DNA of 64,000 nt, from assembly GCF_025961225.1 (NCBI RefSeq), contig NZ_JAOQNG010000001.1, positions 2,576,001 through 2,640,000 of the forward strand, read 5' to 3'. Below the pieces are notes generated by a model. It saw nothing but the letters and a program-made list of their open reading frames with translations. It was not told the origin of the DNA and searched no databases. Of the stretch, positions 44,214 through 53,986 are shown one piece after another (the stretch's first letter is position 1; every line of letters begins with the position of its first letter). The DNA comes from Azospirillum canadense. GTDB lineage: Bacteria; Pseudomonadota; Alphaproteobacteria; Azospirillales; Azospirillaceae. The translations under genes were made by a program, and so were the position numbers.

Positions 44214-46178
44214 TTAAAACGGCGAATCGAAAGCGGCGGCGCCCGCAGGGGACCTCGCCTCTTCCGCTAGTTTATTGAGCGCAGCGTCAAGGGCAAGAAC
44301 TTCCTGATCCTTACCACCGAGAGTACGGAGGGCGACCGTCCGTTCTTCCGCCTCGCGCTTGCCCACGACCACCAGGACGGGAATCTTCTGAAGGCTGTGT
44401 TCGCGGACCTTCAGGTTGATTTTCTCGTTGCGGGTGTCGAGTTCGGCACGGATGCCGCGGCGCTTCAGGAGATTCAGCACCTCCTGGCCGTAGCCGTCCG
44501 CTTCGCTGGTGATGGTGCAGACCACGGCCTGGACAGGGGTTAGCCACATCGGGAACTTGCCGGCGTAATGCTCGATGAGCATGCCGATGAAGCGCTCCAG
44601 CGAGCCCAGGATGGCCCGGTGCAGCATCACCGGACGGTGCTTGGCCCCGTCCTCGCCGATGTAGGTCGCATCCAGCCGTTCCGGCAGCACGAAGTCGAGC
44701 TGCAGCGTGCCGCACTGCCAAGTGCGGCCGATGGCGTCGGTCAGGTGGAACTCCACCTTCGGGCCGTAGAAGGCGCCCTCGCCCGGCAGTTCCTCGAACT
44801 CCAGCCCGGCGGAGCGGAGCGCGGTGCGCAGCCCCTCCTCCGCGCGGTCCCAGGTGTCGTTGGAACCGGCGCGGACGTCCGGGCGCAGAGCCAGCTTCAC
44901 CGCGATCTTGTCGAAGCCCAGATCCCGGTACACGCCGAGCTGGAGCTTGAAATAGTCCGCCGCCTCGGTCGGCACCTGGTCTTCCGTGCAGAAGATGTGG
45001 GCGTCGTCCTGGGTGAAGGCGCGCACGCGCAGGATGCCGTGCAGCGCGCCCGACGGCTCGTTGCGGTGGCAGGCCCCGAACTCCGCCATGCGGATCGGCA
45101 AGTCGCGGTAGGAGCGCAGGCCGTGCCTGAAGATCTGCACGTGGCCCGGGCAGTTCATCGGCTTGATGCCCAGCATCTTCTCGCCGTCGTCGGCGGAGAC
45201 CTTGAACATGTTGTCGCCGTACATGTCCCAGTGGCCCGACGCCTTGAACAGCGAGCTGTCGATCAGCTGCGGCGTCTTCACCTCGACATAGTCCGCCTGC
45301 TGGAGCTTGGTGCGGATGTAGGTTTCCAGCGTGCGGAACAGCGTCCAGCCCTTCGGATGCCAGAAGACCGAGCCGACGGCCTCCTCCTGCACGTGGAACA
45401 GGTCCAGCTCCTTGCCCAGGCGGCGGTGGTCGCGCTTCTCCGCCTCCTCCAGCTGGTGCAGGTAGGCCTTCAGCTCCTTCTCGTCGCGCCAGGCGGTGCC
45501 GTAGATGCGCTGGAGCATCGGGTTCCGGCTGTCGCCGCGCCAGTAGGCGCCGGCCACCTTCATCAGCTTGAAGCCCTGCCCGACCTTGCCCGTGGTGGGC
45601 GCGTGCGGGCCGCGGCACAGGTCGAGCCAGTCGTCCTGCCGGTAGATGCTGATGTCCTGATCCGCCGGGATCGCCTCGATCAGCTCCGCCTTGTAGAGCT
45701 CACCAAGCTTCTTGAAATAGGCGACCGCGTCGTCGCGGGTCCAGACCTCGCGGACGATCGGGATGTCCTTGGCCACGATCTCGCGCATCTTCGCCTCGAT
45801 CTTCTCCAGATCGTCGGGCGTGAAGGGCTCCTCGCGCGCGAAGTCGTAGTAGAAGCCGTTGGCGATGGCGGGACCGATGGTCACCTGCGTGCCGGGATAC
45901 AGCTTCTGCACGGCGTCGGCCAGCACGTGGGCGGCGTCGTGACGGATCACCTCAAGCGCATCGGGATGATTGCGCGTGACGATCTCGATCTTCGCGTTGG
46001 TAGTGACGGTGGTGGTGACATCCTTCACCTCGCCGTCGATCTTGACGGCAAGCGCATCCTTGGCAAGGCGCGGCCCGATGGAGGAGGCAATCTCAAGCCC
46101 CGTCACCGGCCGGTCGAACTCCCGCACGCTGCCGTCGGGCAGCGTGATGGCGATGTTGGACGTCACCGAAGTCACCAT
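44214..46178 (-). CDS. thrS: threonyl-tRNA synthetase
   Basis: 654 aa from ATG 46178 ([16 protein letters not shown]); ATG 46193 and GTG 46235 are alternatives, none with a good ribosome site. Domains: TGS at the N-terminus; an editing domain with HxxxH ([11 protein letters not shown]); the class II catalytic core with [10 protein letters not shown] (zinc Cys), [22 protein letters not shown] (motif 2, partly quoted) and [13 protein letters not shown] (motif 3); and an anticodon-binding domain. Charges tRNA-Thr. Upstream of infC in the usual thrS-infC order; no T-box leader is visible. Confidence 0.97.
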   Translation of the reverse strand: MVTSVTSNIAITLPDGSVREFDRPVTGLEIASSIGPRLAKDALAVKIDGEVKDVTTTVTTNAKIEIVTRNHPDALEVIRHDAAHVLADAVQKLYPGTQVTIGPAIANGFYYDFAREEPFTPDDLEKIEAKMREIVAKDIPIVREVWTRDDAVAYFKKLGELYKAELIEAIPADQDISIYRQDDWLDLCRGPHAPTTGKVGQGFKLMKVAGAYWRGDSRNPMLQRIYGTAWRDEKELKAYLHQLEEAEKRDHRRLGKELDLFHVQEEAVGSVFWHPKGWTLFRTLETYIRTKLQQADYVEVKTPQLIDSSLFKASGHWDMYGDNMFKVSADDGEKMLGIKPMNCPGHVQIFRHGLRSYRDLPIRMAEFGACHRNEPSGALHGILRVRAFTQDDAHIFCTEDQVPTEAADYFKLQLGVYRDLGFDKIAVKLALRPDVRAGSNDTWDRAEEGLRTALRSAGLEFEELPGEGAFYGPKVEFHLTDAIGRTWQCGTLQLDFVLPERLDATYIGEDGAKHRPVMLHRAILGSLERFIGMLIEHYAGKFPMWLTPVQAVVCTITSEADGYGQEVLNLLKRRGIRAELDTRNEKINLKVREHSLQKIPVLVVVGKREAEERTVALRTLGGKDQEVLALDAALNKLAEEARSPAGAAAFDSPF

Positions 46179-46327
46179 TTGACTGTGTTGCATCGCACCC
46201 GGCACATGCCGGGAGGCGAAACTTCTAATGTCCACAGGTCGCCTGTCAAGCGCGGCAAGCCCTGTTTCAGGGCAAAATGGCCGTGAAAGCGGCGGATTTC
46301 AACGCGCTGTGGCGTCCCGGTCGAGGT

Positions 46328-47530
46328 CTAGGCTGGCTTGCGCGCCGGACGCGGCTCGCCGAACAGGTAGCCCTGGCCGAAATCGAAGCCGGCGCCGGCC
46401 AGTTCGGCCATCTGCTCCTCGGTTTCGATCTTCTCGACGATGACGTCGATGGCCTCCCTGTCCAGCCGGCGGCGCAGCGCCTCGACGCGCGGGGCCAGGG
46501 TGGGGTCGAGCAGCAGGGCACGGTCGAGCTTCAGGTAACGGAACTCGTGCCGCACCAACGTCTCCACGTCGATGTCCGGGTCGGTCACCTGGTCCATGGA
46601 GAAGCGGAAGCCGATCCGCGCCAGCTGCGACAAAATGCCCAGGGTCACCGCCCCGCCGGCGCGCAGTTGCTCCTGGCTCAGCTCGAACACCAGCTTGGGC
46701 ACCAGCGCCTGATTCTGCGCCATCAGCTGCAGGAACTCCTTCATGAAATCGGCGTCACTGAGCGTGGCGGCGGAGATGTTGGAGAAGAAGCCGATGGCGT
46801 GCTGGCGCTTCTCCGTCTCGCGGATCAGCTGGACGCAGCGGACCAGAAGCAGGTTGTCGATGGTGGCGATCAGCCCCTCGCGCTGCGCGATGTCCAGGTA
46901 GCGGTCGGGCAGGATCAGCGCGCCGTCCGGTTCCCGCACGCGGGAGAAGGCCTCGTAGAAGCGGTGCTTGCGCTGCGGCAGGCTGACCACCGGCTGAAGG
47001 TGGATGTCGATGCGGTCGGCCTGCAACGCGTCGCGCACCGCCTCCAGCACCAGCGCGTCGTCCATCGGCGGCGCCTCGACGATGGACTCGGTTAGGGGCT
47101 CCCCAGGCGGCTCCTCATACCGCGCCTGCGGCGCCTGCGGGACCGGGAAGGGCGCGGGCGGCGGATCGGACCGGCGCTTTTCGGTCAGGCGGGTGACCAG
47201 CGATTGCAGGAGCTTCACCTCCTGGATCACCGTCTCGTACTGGCTTCCGTCGCCGGTCGCCCGCCCCTCCTCCAGCCGGGCGAGCCGCCGGCCGTGGTCC
47301 TCGGCCAGGGTGCCGACCACATGCTCCAGGATGTCCAGGCGGCTGGCCGCCGTGCGCTCGGCGCGGCGGTGTGCGGCGATCTCGTGGGCCAGCGCGCCGG
47401 CCAGCACGACCACGACCCCGGCGAGGCCGGCGACCTCCGGGCCGGCATCCGGCCGCAGGACGGCGACCGCCGCACCGACCGCGACTCCGGCGGCCAGCGT
47501 GGCGACTCCATAGAGGATGGCCGTCCGCAT
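46328..47530 (-). CDS. membrane-anchored degenerate EAL protein (TipF-like)
   Basis: 400 aa. Two N-terminal membrane helices (ILYGVATLAAGVAVGAAVAVL and VAGLAGVVVVLAGALAHEI), then a coiled coil (about residues 60-120), a Pro-rich linker, and an EAL-fold domain (about 160-395). The catalytic set is broken: YEAFSRV in place of EAL, and DQVTDPD in place of DDFGTG; EKIET remains. Such proteins bind c-di-GMP or act as scaffolds rather than hydrolyse it. The layout is that of Caulobacter TipF, a c-di-GMP effector that positions the flagellum; this is a structural analogy, not proof. Confidence 0.82.
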   Translation of the reverse strand: MRTAILYGVATLAAGVAVGAAVAVLRPDAGPEVAGLAGVVVVLAGALAHEIAAHRRAERTAASRLDILEHVVGTLAEDHGRRLARLEEGRATGDGSQYETVIQEVKLLQSLVTRLTEKRRSDPPPAPFPVPQAPQARYEEPPGEPLTESIVEAPPMDDALVLEAVRDALQADRIDIHLQPVVSLPQRKHRFYEAFSRVREPDGALILPDRYLDIAQREGLIATIDNLLLVRCVQLIRETEKRQHAIGFFSNISAATLSDADFMKEFLQLMAQNQALVPKLVFELSQEQLRAGGAVTLGILSQLARIGFRFSMDQVTDPDIDVETLVRHEFRYLKLDRALLLDPTLAPRVEALRRRLDREAIDVIVEKIETEEQMAELAGAGFDFGQGYLFGEPRPARKPA

Positions 47531-47547
47531 GCGCCCGTTCCCCCGGA

Positions 47548-48621
47548 TCAGCGGTGGTCCGCCCCCACGGCGTCCGCCAGCCGGGCGAAGCCGTCGCGGC
47601 GCAGCAGGTCGGCCAGCCCGGCGTTGATCACCGGCACCAGCGCCGGCCCGGCGTAGACCAGCGCGGAATAGAGCTGTAGCAGCGACGCGCCAGCGCGCAC
47701 CTTGGCGTAGGCATCGGCGGCCGACGCGATACCGCCCACCCCGACCAGCGGCAACTTGCCGCCGGTCAGCTTATAGATCTCCCCCAGCACCTTGGTGGAG
47801 GGAGCGAACAGCGGCTTGCCCGACAGGCCGCCGGCCTCCGACCGCAGCGGCTCCGGGATCGACACCGGGCGGGCGATGGTGGTGTTGGAGACGATCAGCC
47901 CGTCGATGCCCGACTCCAGCGACACCGCGGCGATGTCGCCCTTGTCCTCGTCGGTCAGGTCGGGGGCGATCTTCAGCAGGACCGGCGGCGCCTTGGCGAG
48001 TTTGCAGGACGCCCGCGCGTCGAGCACGCGGCCGAGCAGCGTGCGCAGCGGCTCCCGCCCCTGCAGCGCGCGCAGGCCCGGCGTGTTCGGCGACGACACG
48101 TTGACGACCAGATAGTCGGCAAGCGCCGCAACGCGCTTGACGCCCAGGACGTAGTCGTCCGCGGCCTCCACCGTGTCCTTGTTCTTGCCCAGATTGGCGC
48201 CGACGATGCCCGGCGCCTTGCGCCCGTGCGCCAGCCGGCGCTCCAGCCTCTGGGCGAAGGGCTCCAGCCCCTCGTTGTTGAAGCCCATGCGGTTGATGAC
48301 CGCACCCTGCTCCGGGATGCGGAACAGGCGCGGCTTTGGGTTGCCGGGCTGCGGCCGCGGCGTGACGCTGCCGGCCTCCACGAAGCCGAATCCGAGCCGC
48401 AGCATGGCGTCCACCACCTCGGCGTTCTTGTCGAAGCCGGCGGCGAGCCCGACCGGGTTGGCGAAGTCCAGCCCGAAGACCGTGCTGCGCAGGATGGGGT
48501 CGTCCGTTCCCCGGACCGCCGGCATCAGCCCGGTGGACAGGCCCTTGAGGGTCAGGCTGTGCGCCGTTTCCGGATCGAAGCTGCGCAGGATCGGGCCGAC
48601 GATGGGAAACAGGTCGATCAC
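47548..48621 (-). CDS. pyrD: dihydroorotate dehydrogenase (quinone), class 2
   Basis: 357 aa flavoenzyme of pyrimidine synthesis, membrane-associated and quinone-linked. VGLAAGFDKNAEVVDAML and GSVTPRPQPGNPKPRLFR are class 2 signatures; the catalytic base Ser is in NVSSPNTPGLR; LVGVGGIASAADAYAKVRAGASLLQLY binds FMN phosphate (partly quoted). The start is GTG 48621, overlapping the stop of the DUF952 gene (GTGA), so translation is coupled. Confidence 0.96.
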   Translation of the reverse strand: MIDLFPIVGPILRSFDPETAHSLTLKGLSTGLMPAVRGTDDPILRSTVFGLDFANPVGLAAGFDKNAEVVDAMLRLGFGFVEAGSVTPRPQPGNPKPRLFRIPEQGAVINRMGFNNEGLEPFAQRLERRLAHGRKAPGIVGANLGKNKDTVEAADDYVLGVKRVAALADYLVVNVSSPNTPGLRALQGREPLRTLLGRVLDARASCKLAKAPPVLLKIAPDLTDEDKGDIAAVSLESGIDGLIVSNTTIARPVSIPEPLRSEAGGLSGKPLFAPSTKVLGEIYKLTGGKLPLVGVGGIASAADAYAKVRAGASLLQLYSALVYAGPALVPVINAGLADLLRRDGFARLADAVGADHR

Positions 48622-48992
48622 GGGACGATGTCCTCAGGAGACGTGGGAAAGCTCGGCGGGAAAATATGGCGGCCGTCCGGACCCAGCGGCAGCGGGTCGG
48701 CGCGCAGAACCGCCGGCACCGGCAGGGCGGCGTAGAGGTGCGGGAACAGCTGGCCGCCGCGCGACGGCTCCCACCGCAGGGCTTCGCCCAGCGTGTCGCC
48801 GTCCACGGTCAGCAGGACGAGCCCGTCCTGTCCCGCGCGGTGCTTGGCCGCGCTCTCCACCACTTGGGCGGCGGTGGAGAAGTGGGTGAAGCCGTCCGCC
48901 GCGTCCTGCGAGGAGCCGGGGTAGGAGCCGGAGGAGAGCGCCCGCTCCCACTCGTCGGCCCGGCACATATGGTAGATGATCCGATCGGTCAT
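48618..48992 (-). CDS. DUF952 family protein
   Basis: 124 aa. It begins with IIYHMCRADEWE and has DGFTHFSTAAQVVESAAKH and LRWEPSRGGQLFPHLYAALP, the three conserved blocks of DUF952 (His and Arg residues around a likely active site). The family is structurally related to ADP-ribosyl-like folds, but no activity is established. First gene of a two-gene unit with pyrD, overlapping by four bases. Confidence 0.88.
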   Translation of the reverse strand: MTDRIIYHMCRADEWERALSSGSYPGSSQDAADGFTHFSTAAQVVESAAKHRAGQDGLVLLTVDGDTLGEALRWEPSRGGQLFPHLYAALPVPAVLRADPLPLGPDGRHIFPPSFPTSPEDIVP

Positions 48993-49269
48993 GGCGGCGG
49001 GGACATTACCCCAAAGCGCATCGGGCCAAAAAGCAAATCGAAGAATGGGGAGGCCGGCGCGGGAGGATGCCTTTCCGTCTGCGTTGCAATTTGCAAACGC
49101 CGTGGCGGAAACGCAGCGGCAAATTGCGGATGGCCGCGGCCCCGGCGCCCGCCGGATCCCACGGAATCCGCGCGAAACGGCGAGAAAGCGACAGATTTTC
49201 TAAAATGCCGGAGATTTTGGCGGGTTGGCATTGGGCTTGCTGTGATGGCAGCAATAAATGGAGGTCGCC

Positions 49270-49500
49270 ATGAACGCAATCGCACTGACCGTGATGAAGG
49301 ACCGGCACGCCGACGGCGCGCTCGACTCGTCCGTGAACATGCTGGGTGCCGCCCCCCTCGGCCCGATGGCCGAGGCGAGCCACACGCCGGTCCCGCTGAA
49401 GCCGACGGCGGCGATGCTGGCCGCGGGATCGCGCGCCGGCGGCGTTTCGGTGGAGACCGCCTGGAAGATCTACCTCGCGATGATCAAGGAAGCGGCCTGA
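49270..49500 (+). CDS. hypothetical protein (76 aa)
   Basis: ATG 49270 is set by GGAGGT five bases upstream. The protein ends in SVETAWKIYLAMIKEAA, a predicted helix, and has a Met/Ala/Pro-rich middle. No domain recognised. It ends 18 bases from the stop of the prophage hydrolase and so marks the host side of the phage region. Confidence 0.55.
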   Translation: MNAIALTVMKDRHADGALDSSVNMLGAAPLGPMAEASHTPVPLKPTAAMLAAGSRAGGVSVETAWKIYLAMIKEAA

Positions 49501-49518
49501 GGCCCATCACGGTCCCGG

Positions 49519-49980
49519 TCATTCCACGTCGTTGTAGAACAGCAGGGCCCCGAACTCGGCGCAAGCGCTGCGGCCATGCGCCCAGTCGGGACTTTCGCCG
49601 GCCCGGTGGACGTGGGTCGCCCCAAAGGTCGGATCGGCCAGCTGGCCCGCCACCGCCCGGCGCGCGATGCGCCGGCAGGCGGCGAAGGCCGGATCGTCGG
49701 ACGTGACGGCCTCATGGCTGCCACCCCATCCGGCGAACTGGCCGGGCTTGCGGCAGACGGCGACGACATCGCCGCCCCACCACCAGCCGCCGCGTTCCCG
49801 CGCCCGGCGGACGCGGTTCATGACCAGCGCCGCCAGCGCTTCCATGGCCCGCACGGGCTCGCCCCGCGCCGCGCCCCACAGGGCACGGGCCAGCGTGTCC
49901 ACGGCCTCGGATCGGTGGTTGTCCTGAACGGCATTCACCGCGGCGATCGCCGGCTCCGGCCGCAGCGCACGGGCGCTCAT
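49519..49980 (-). CDS. phage cell wall hydrolase (SleB family)
   Basis: 153 aa. The SleB-type hydrolase core is seen: LARALWGAARGEPVRAMEALAALVMNRV near residue 30 (partly quoted), GDVVAVCRKPGQFAGW near 70, and ATHVHRAGESPDWAHG with a conserved His near 120. In tailed phages of alphaproteobacteria this family serves as endolysin. Start ATG 49980 overlaps the stop of the upstream membrane protein (ATGA). Last gene of the virion operon, consistent with a lysis role. Confidence 0.85.
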   Translation of the reverse strand: MSARALRPEPAIAAVNAVQDNHRSEAVDTLARALWGAARGEPVRAMEALAALVMNRVRRARERGGWWWGGDVVAVCRKPGQFAGWGGSHEAVTSDDPAFAACRRIARRAVAGQLADPTFGATHVHRAGESPDWAHGRSACAEFGALLFYNDVE

Positions 49981-50282
49981 CGGCGCCCCCCGTCGGAGAA
50001 GCAGCCGCTTTCCAGCTTGGTCTCGATGCGCAGCAGGTGGTCGGTCAGGCGCTGCTCCACGTCCTTCAGCGTGGCGAAGGACACGTAGGTCTTGGCGACC
50101 TCCAGCTTGTAGGCGGCCAGGCTCTCGCGCACCTGCGCCTGGGCGTTCTCGGCGCGCACGCGCAGGTCCTCCAGCGCGGATTCGGAATCGTTGCGCAGCC
50201 GGGTGATCAGCCAGAACAGCCCGCCCATCACGGGCAGTTCCACGGCCGAGATCCACCAGACCAAGTCGACGGTCTCATGCAT
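49977..50282 (-). CDS. phage membrane-anchored coiled-coil protein (possible lysis accessory)
   Basis: 101 aa. One N-terminal membrane helix (VWWISAVELPVMGGLFWLI) then a charged coiled coil (LEDLRVRAENAQAQVRESLAAY) and a helix with KDVEQRLTDHLLRIETKLE. ATG 50282 is preferred because GGAG lies seven bases upstream. The layout is that of Rz/spanin-like or holin-accessory proteins, and its stop overlaps the hydrolase start by 4 bases. The exact role is inferred from position. Confidence 0.65.
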   Translation of the reverse strand: MHETVDLVWWISAVELPVMGGLFWLITRLRNDSESALEDLRVRAENAQAQVRESLAAYKLEVAKTYVSFATLKDVEQRLTDHLLRIETKLESGCFSDGGRR

Positions 50283-50311
50283 TGGGTTTCTCCGGTGCAT
50301 AGGAAAAGAAA

Positions 50312-50341
50312 AAGGCCGCCTCCCGGGTGGGAAGCGGCCTT
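50312..50341 (-). terminator. terminator between terminase and lysis genes
   Basis: AAGGCCGC and GCGGCCTT arms (50312-50319 with 50334-50341), plus an inner TCCC/GGGA pairing. On the minus strand it is followed by TTTTTCTTTT. It lies between the terminase stop and the lysis genes, so these may be expressed partly separately. Confidence 0.8.
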
Positions 50342-50372
50342 GCGGTTTCTGGGGCGGTGTTAAAAGGCTGCA

Positions 50373-51932
50373 TCACACCTCCCACCCCGACGACGGCGCC
50401 ACCACTGGCACCGTGCCGCGCCAGTCCGGGCGGCGGTCCAGTGCGGTTGAGCGGTCGAAGCGAAAGGGTTCGCAGGACAGGGCGCCGGCCACTGCATCGA
50501 GCCCATCGTCCCTGCCCCCGGAACGACCGTTGTAGCGGGCATCCGGCGACCAATCGCGCATCTCGCGGACGAAGGCCGTCTCCCACACGCGGGCGTGGGC
50601 GAACAGGCGCTGGTCGGCGAGCAGCGCGTCGAAGGCTTCCTGGATGCGGGCGGCCTTGTTGCGGTTGCTGCTCCGCTCCACGACGGCGGCCGCGACCTTC
50701 GCCTTCTCCAGCGCCTTGCGCAGCAGGCCGGGCAGGAAGCGGCCGATGCCGTTGGTTTCCACGTGTATCGACGGCAAATGATGCTCCTCCAGGAAGCGGA
50801 CCACCTGGGCGCACTGCTGCTCCGCCTCGGTGTCCGGGTTGCCGGGGTTCACCGTCAGGTACAGCACCCGGTGCAGGTAGAAGCGCCCGTCCTCCCCGCC
50901 GAAGACCGCGGCGACCACGCTGGAATCGCCGGGCTTGCCGCCCTCGGCCGCCGGCCGCGCGAAGGCCGGATCCCACCAGCAGGAGGCCGAGGCCAGCCGC
51001 ACTCCGTTCAGCGTCAGCACGGCGCGGCCCAGCGATTCCCGATAGTCCAGCACCCCGTCGTAACGGCCGAGCTTGTCGAGGTCGAGGAAGCCCTCCGCCT
51101 CGTTTACGGGCCGCAACAGCATCTGGCTGGTGAATTTGTTGGGCCCGGTCGCCTTGCGGATGCGGTTGACGTGCGCCTCGTCGAAGCGCCGGGGCCAAGC
51201 GAAGGTGCGCTTGCCGTCCGGCCCCTCCGTGTAGACCGGCAGAACCAGCCGGGCGAAGCCGTCCAGGAAGGGCCGCATCTCCCCCGCTTCCGGCCGCGGC
51301 TCGTCGGCGTAGATGGAGTAGTAGCTGTGCGGCGTCCCGACGTAGAGCTGCACGCCGCCCGGCACCAGCAGGTATTCGATCTCCGCCAGCTTCTCCCGCA
51401 GGTCGGCGCGCTTGCCCGGGCTGCCGGAGCTGCGCGGCACCTCCACGTCGTCGCAGATCACCACGTCGGCGCGGCTGCCCGTGACGTTGCCGCCGATCCC
51501 CGCCGCGACCATCGAGGCATCGCGCAGCTCCTGCGGGCGGACCACGGTGAACTGGTCGGCGGCCCACTGGTCGCGCTCCTTCGCCGGGGGCTTCAGGTGG
51601 CGGGTGTCGGGGTGCCGCTCAATGATGCGCTTGACGTTGCGCACCATCTTCTTGGCGAGCTTCAGGTCGGCCGCCAGCACCAGCAGGCGCCGGTTCGGAT
51701 CCTGGTACAGCATCCAGGCGGCGAACAGCCCGACCAGCGACGACTTGCCCGCCCCGCGAAAGGCCATCAGCAGCATCCGCCTGTCCGGACCGGCGCATTG
51801 CTGCTCCAGCCAGACGGCGATGCGGCGGTGGTGGCGCGGCGTGACGAGGTCGGACAGCTTGTTCCAATCGTGGACGAAGGCGAAGAAGCCCTTCTTCCTC
51901 TCAAGCGTCCCCTTCTCAGGCACCCCCGTCAT
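50373..51932 (-). CDS. phage terminase large subunit
   Basis: 519 aa DNA-packaging motor. The Walker A motif is FRGAGKSS at residues 58-65, the Walker B segment ADVVICDDVEVP near 160, and a C-terminal nuclease domain has Asp residues in WWDPAFARP and DDGLDAVAGAL. It cuts and translocates concatemeric phage DNA into the prohead. Start ATG 51932 overlaps the tail fibre stop by four bases. The place after the tail fibre gene matches T7-like and related podoviruses. Confidence 0.92.
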   Translation of the reverse strand: MTGVPEKGTLERKKGFFAFVHDWNKLSDLVTPRHHRRIAVWLEQQCAGPDRRMLLMAFRGAGKSSLVGLFAAWMLYQDPNRRLLVLAADLKLAKKMVRNVKRIIERHPDTRHLKPPAKERDQWAADQFTVVRPQELRDASMVAAGIGGNVTGSRADVVICDDVEVPRSSGSPGKRADLREKLAEIEYLLVPGGVQLYVGTPHSYYSIYADEPRPEAGEMRPFLDGFARLVLPVYTEGPDGKRTFAWPRRFDEAHVNRIRKATGPNKFTSQMLLRPVNEAEGFLDLDKLGRYDGVLDYRESLGRAVLTLNGVRLASASCWWDPAFARPAAEGGKPGDSSVVAAVFGGEDGRFYLHRVLYLTVNPGNPDTEAEQQCAQVVRFLEEHHLPSIHVETNGIGRFLPGLLRKALEKAKVAAAVVERSSNRNKAARIQEAFDALLADQRLFAHARVWETAFVREMRDWSPDARYNGRSGGRDDGLDAVAGALSCEPFRFDRSTALDRRPDWRGTVPVVAPSSGWEV

Positions 51933-53959
51933 GGCACCCGCCCCAGGATGTGCCAGGCCGCGCCATTGGACATCACCGTCACCGCGCTGCCGGTGGCGGC
52001 CAGCGTCACCGCCGCGTTGTCCGGCCCGCCGCCACCCGCCTTGGTGACGGTGACGGTGTTGCCGGAGACGTCCGACTTCTTGATGGTCAACGTGCGCCCC
52101 ACCGCGTGCGACGCGCTGGGCGCCGGCAGTTGCACCGTCACCGCGCCGCCGTAGGCGCTGACCAGATACAGCGACTGGTTCAGGTCGGGCTCGAACGTGC
52201 CCGGCTGGTCGCGGAAGCCGGCGTTGCTGGGCAGGCTGTTGCCGGCGACGATCCACCAGCCGGCCCCGTTGGACACCAGCGTCACGAAGTCGTACCGGTT
52301 GCCGAGCGCCACGCGGCGCCCGTCCGGCCCCGGCCCGCCGTCCTCGGTGATGGTCAGGACGTGGGCCGACGCGTCGGTGCGCTTCACCGTCACCGTGTTC
52401 CCGTTGGCCGAGCCCGCCGCGGGCAGCCGGAACTCCACGTCGCCACCATAGGCGCTGACCAGATAGACGGAGCTGCCGAGGTTCGGCTGCACCAGCCCGC
52501 CGGCGGGCGGCTCCACATACTCCGTGTCGTAGCGCAGCGTTTCCACGACCAGCTCGCGGACGCGGCTGCGCATCAGGCGGTTCTTTTCCGGATAGCCGGC
52601 GTTGACCGCGGTGTATTGCCCGCCGGAAAGGTCGTAGATGGCCGGCCCGGCCGACATGGACAGCAGGTTGACGATGGCCGTCTCCACCGACCCGGCATCC
52701 AGCTGCACGTTCGGCACGCCGCCCAGCGACTCGGCGTAGAAGTTCAGGATCAGCGTCTTGTCCGTGTTGGCGCCGACGCGGAAGCAGGCCAGCGCCATGG
52801 TGGACAGGTTGGCCTCGCAGTCCTGGAACGTGTTGTTGTACTTGCCCTGCTCCACGTAGAAGCCGCAGCCGCTGATCGGGGCGGACAGCGAGTAGACCCG
52901 TACCATCGAAAAGCGGTTGGCGTTCGGCGTGTCGCCGTCGCCGCTGCGCGTCAGCCAGACCCCGTGCACCGCCGGCCGCGCCACCAGCACGCGCGACACC
53001 ATGTTCCAATAGCAGGGCCGGTTGGGGTCCGTGTAACCGTCGAAGAGCAGCCCGACCCGCGGCTCCCACAGCGTCAGGTCGCTCAGCGTGTTGTGCACGC
53101 AGGGGCCGTCGCGCCCGAACAGCCGGACGCCGGCGTCCCCCTGCTCCAGCCGCAGCCCCGACACGGTCGCGTAGCCGTCCGGCAGGTGGATCAGGTCGAA
53201 GCCGTCCGAAGCCCCCTTGATGACCGACGACTGCCCGGCCCCGGCCAGCGTCTTGCCATAGGCCACGGTCAGCGTGTTGGTGATCTTGTACGTCCCCGGC
53301 GGCACATGGACCGCACTCGCGCTGGTCAGCGCCGCCTGGATGGCGATGGTGTCGTCCACCACACCGTCGCCGACCGCGCCGAAGTCCTTCACCGACACGG
53401 CGTCGGCCAGCTTCTCGCGGATCGGGCGGCGAACGGCGCCGGCCCCCGGCGCCACAAAGGTCGACAGCGCCTCCTCGTCCACCGGCGCGCGGGTGGTGGG
53501 GTTGCCCGCGCTGTCGAAGGCGAGCAGCCGGCCGGCGCGCACCGCGCGTTCCGGCAGCAGGTTGGAGGCAGGCAGGTCGGTGTCGGTGTAGCGCAGTATC
53601 AGCTCCTGGTCGCCGGCCACCTGCTGGAGCGCGGCGGTGAGCTGGTCGAACTCCCGGTTCAGGCTGGAGGCCGGCAGCGGCCCGCTTTCCAGGAAGTCGC
53701 TGGTGCGCTCGATGGGCAGGCGGCGGCGCAGCAGAACGGGCGTGTCGACGGCGGGCGGGGCCGCGAAGGTCACCGTCCCGCCGTCCGTGTTCCCGGCCCC
53801 GGCGACGGCATAGCCGGTCGCTTGCAGCGCAGCGCCCAGGAAGACCTGGAGATCGCCCGCCGCGAAGATCGGGAACGGAAAGGGGAATCTCACCTGCGCG
53901 CCGTCGGCGAGATACTGCACGCGCGGAGTCCCGCGCGGAATTTGAATGGTCGTGGGCAT
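51929..53959 (-). CDS. phage tail fibre/tailspike with pectate-lyase-like beta-helix
   Basis: 676 aa. The N-terminal 125 residues follow the T7-type tail-fibre attachment domain (QVFLGAALQATGYAV, VLLRRRLPIERTSDFLESG in part, ASSLNREFDQLTAALQQ). The middle (about residues 175-480) has KDFGAVGDGVVDDTIAIQAAL, the start of a pectate-lyase-3 right-handed beta-helix, usual for tailspikes binding or cutting surface polysaccharide. The C-terminus has two related modules (LYLVSAYGGAVTVQLPAP type) each about 95 residues. It determines host range; the receptor would be a capsular or LPS glycan (inference). Confidence 0.88.
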   Translation of the reverse strand: MPTTIQIPRGTPRVQYLADGAQVRFPFPFPIFAAGDLQVFLGAALQATGYAVAGAGNTDGGTVTFAAPPAVDTPVLLRRRLPIERTSDFLESGPLPASSLNREFDQLTAALQQVAGDQELILRYTDTDLPASNLLPERAVRAGRLLAFDSAGNPTTRAPVDEEALSTFVAPGAGAVRRPIREKLADAVSVKDFGAVGDGVVDDTIAIQAALTSASAVHVPPGTYKITNTLTVAYGKTLAGAGQSSVIKGASDGFDLIHLPDGYATVSGLRLEQGDAGVRLFGRDGPCVHNTLSDLTLWEPRVGLLFDGYTDPNRPCYWNMVSRVLVARPAVHGVWLTRSGDGDTPNANRFSMVRVYSLSAPISGCGFYVEQGKYNNTFQDCEANLSTMALACFRVGANTDKTLILNFYAESLGGVPNVQLDAGSVETAIVNLLSMSAGPAIYDLSGGQYTAVNAGYPEKNRLMRSRVRELVVETLRYDTEYVEPPAGGLVQPNLGSSVYLVSAYGGDVEFRLPAAGSANGNTVTVKRTDASAHVLTITEDGGPGPDGRRVALGNRYDFVTLVSNGAGWWIVAGNSLPSNAGFRDQPGTFEPDLNQSLYLVSAYGGAVTVQLPAPSASHAVGRTLTIKKSDVSGNTVTVTKAGGGGPDNAAVTLAATGSAVTVMSNGAAWHILGRVP

Positions 53960-53986
53960 GAAAGGGCCCTTCTTGGCGGGGAAGGC

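Noticed and set aside
44214..46300. T-box riboswitch or threonine leader upstream of thrS
   Set aside because: No specifier stem, T-box sequence or Thr-rich leader peptide is visible in the bases before thrS.
49519..49980. SleB-type hydrolase as a spore germination enzyme
   Set aside because: The organism type does not sporulate, and the gene sits at the end of a phage operon next to a membrane lysis-type gene, so an endolysin role fits better.
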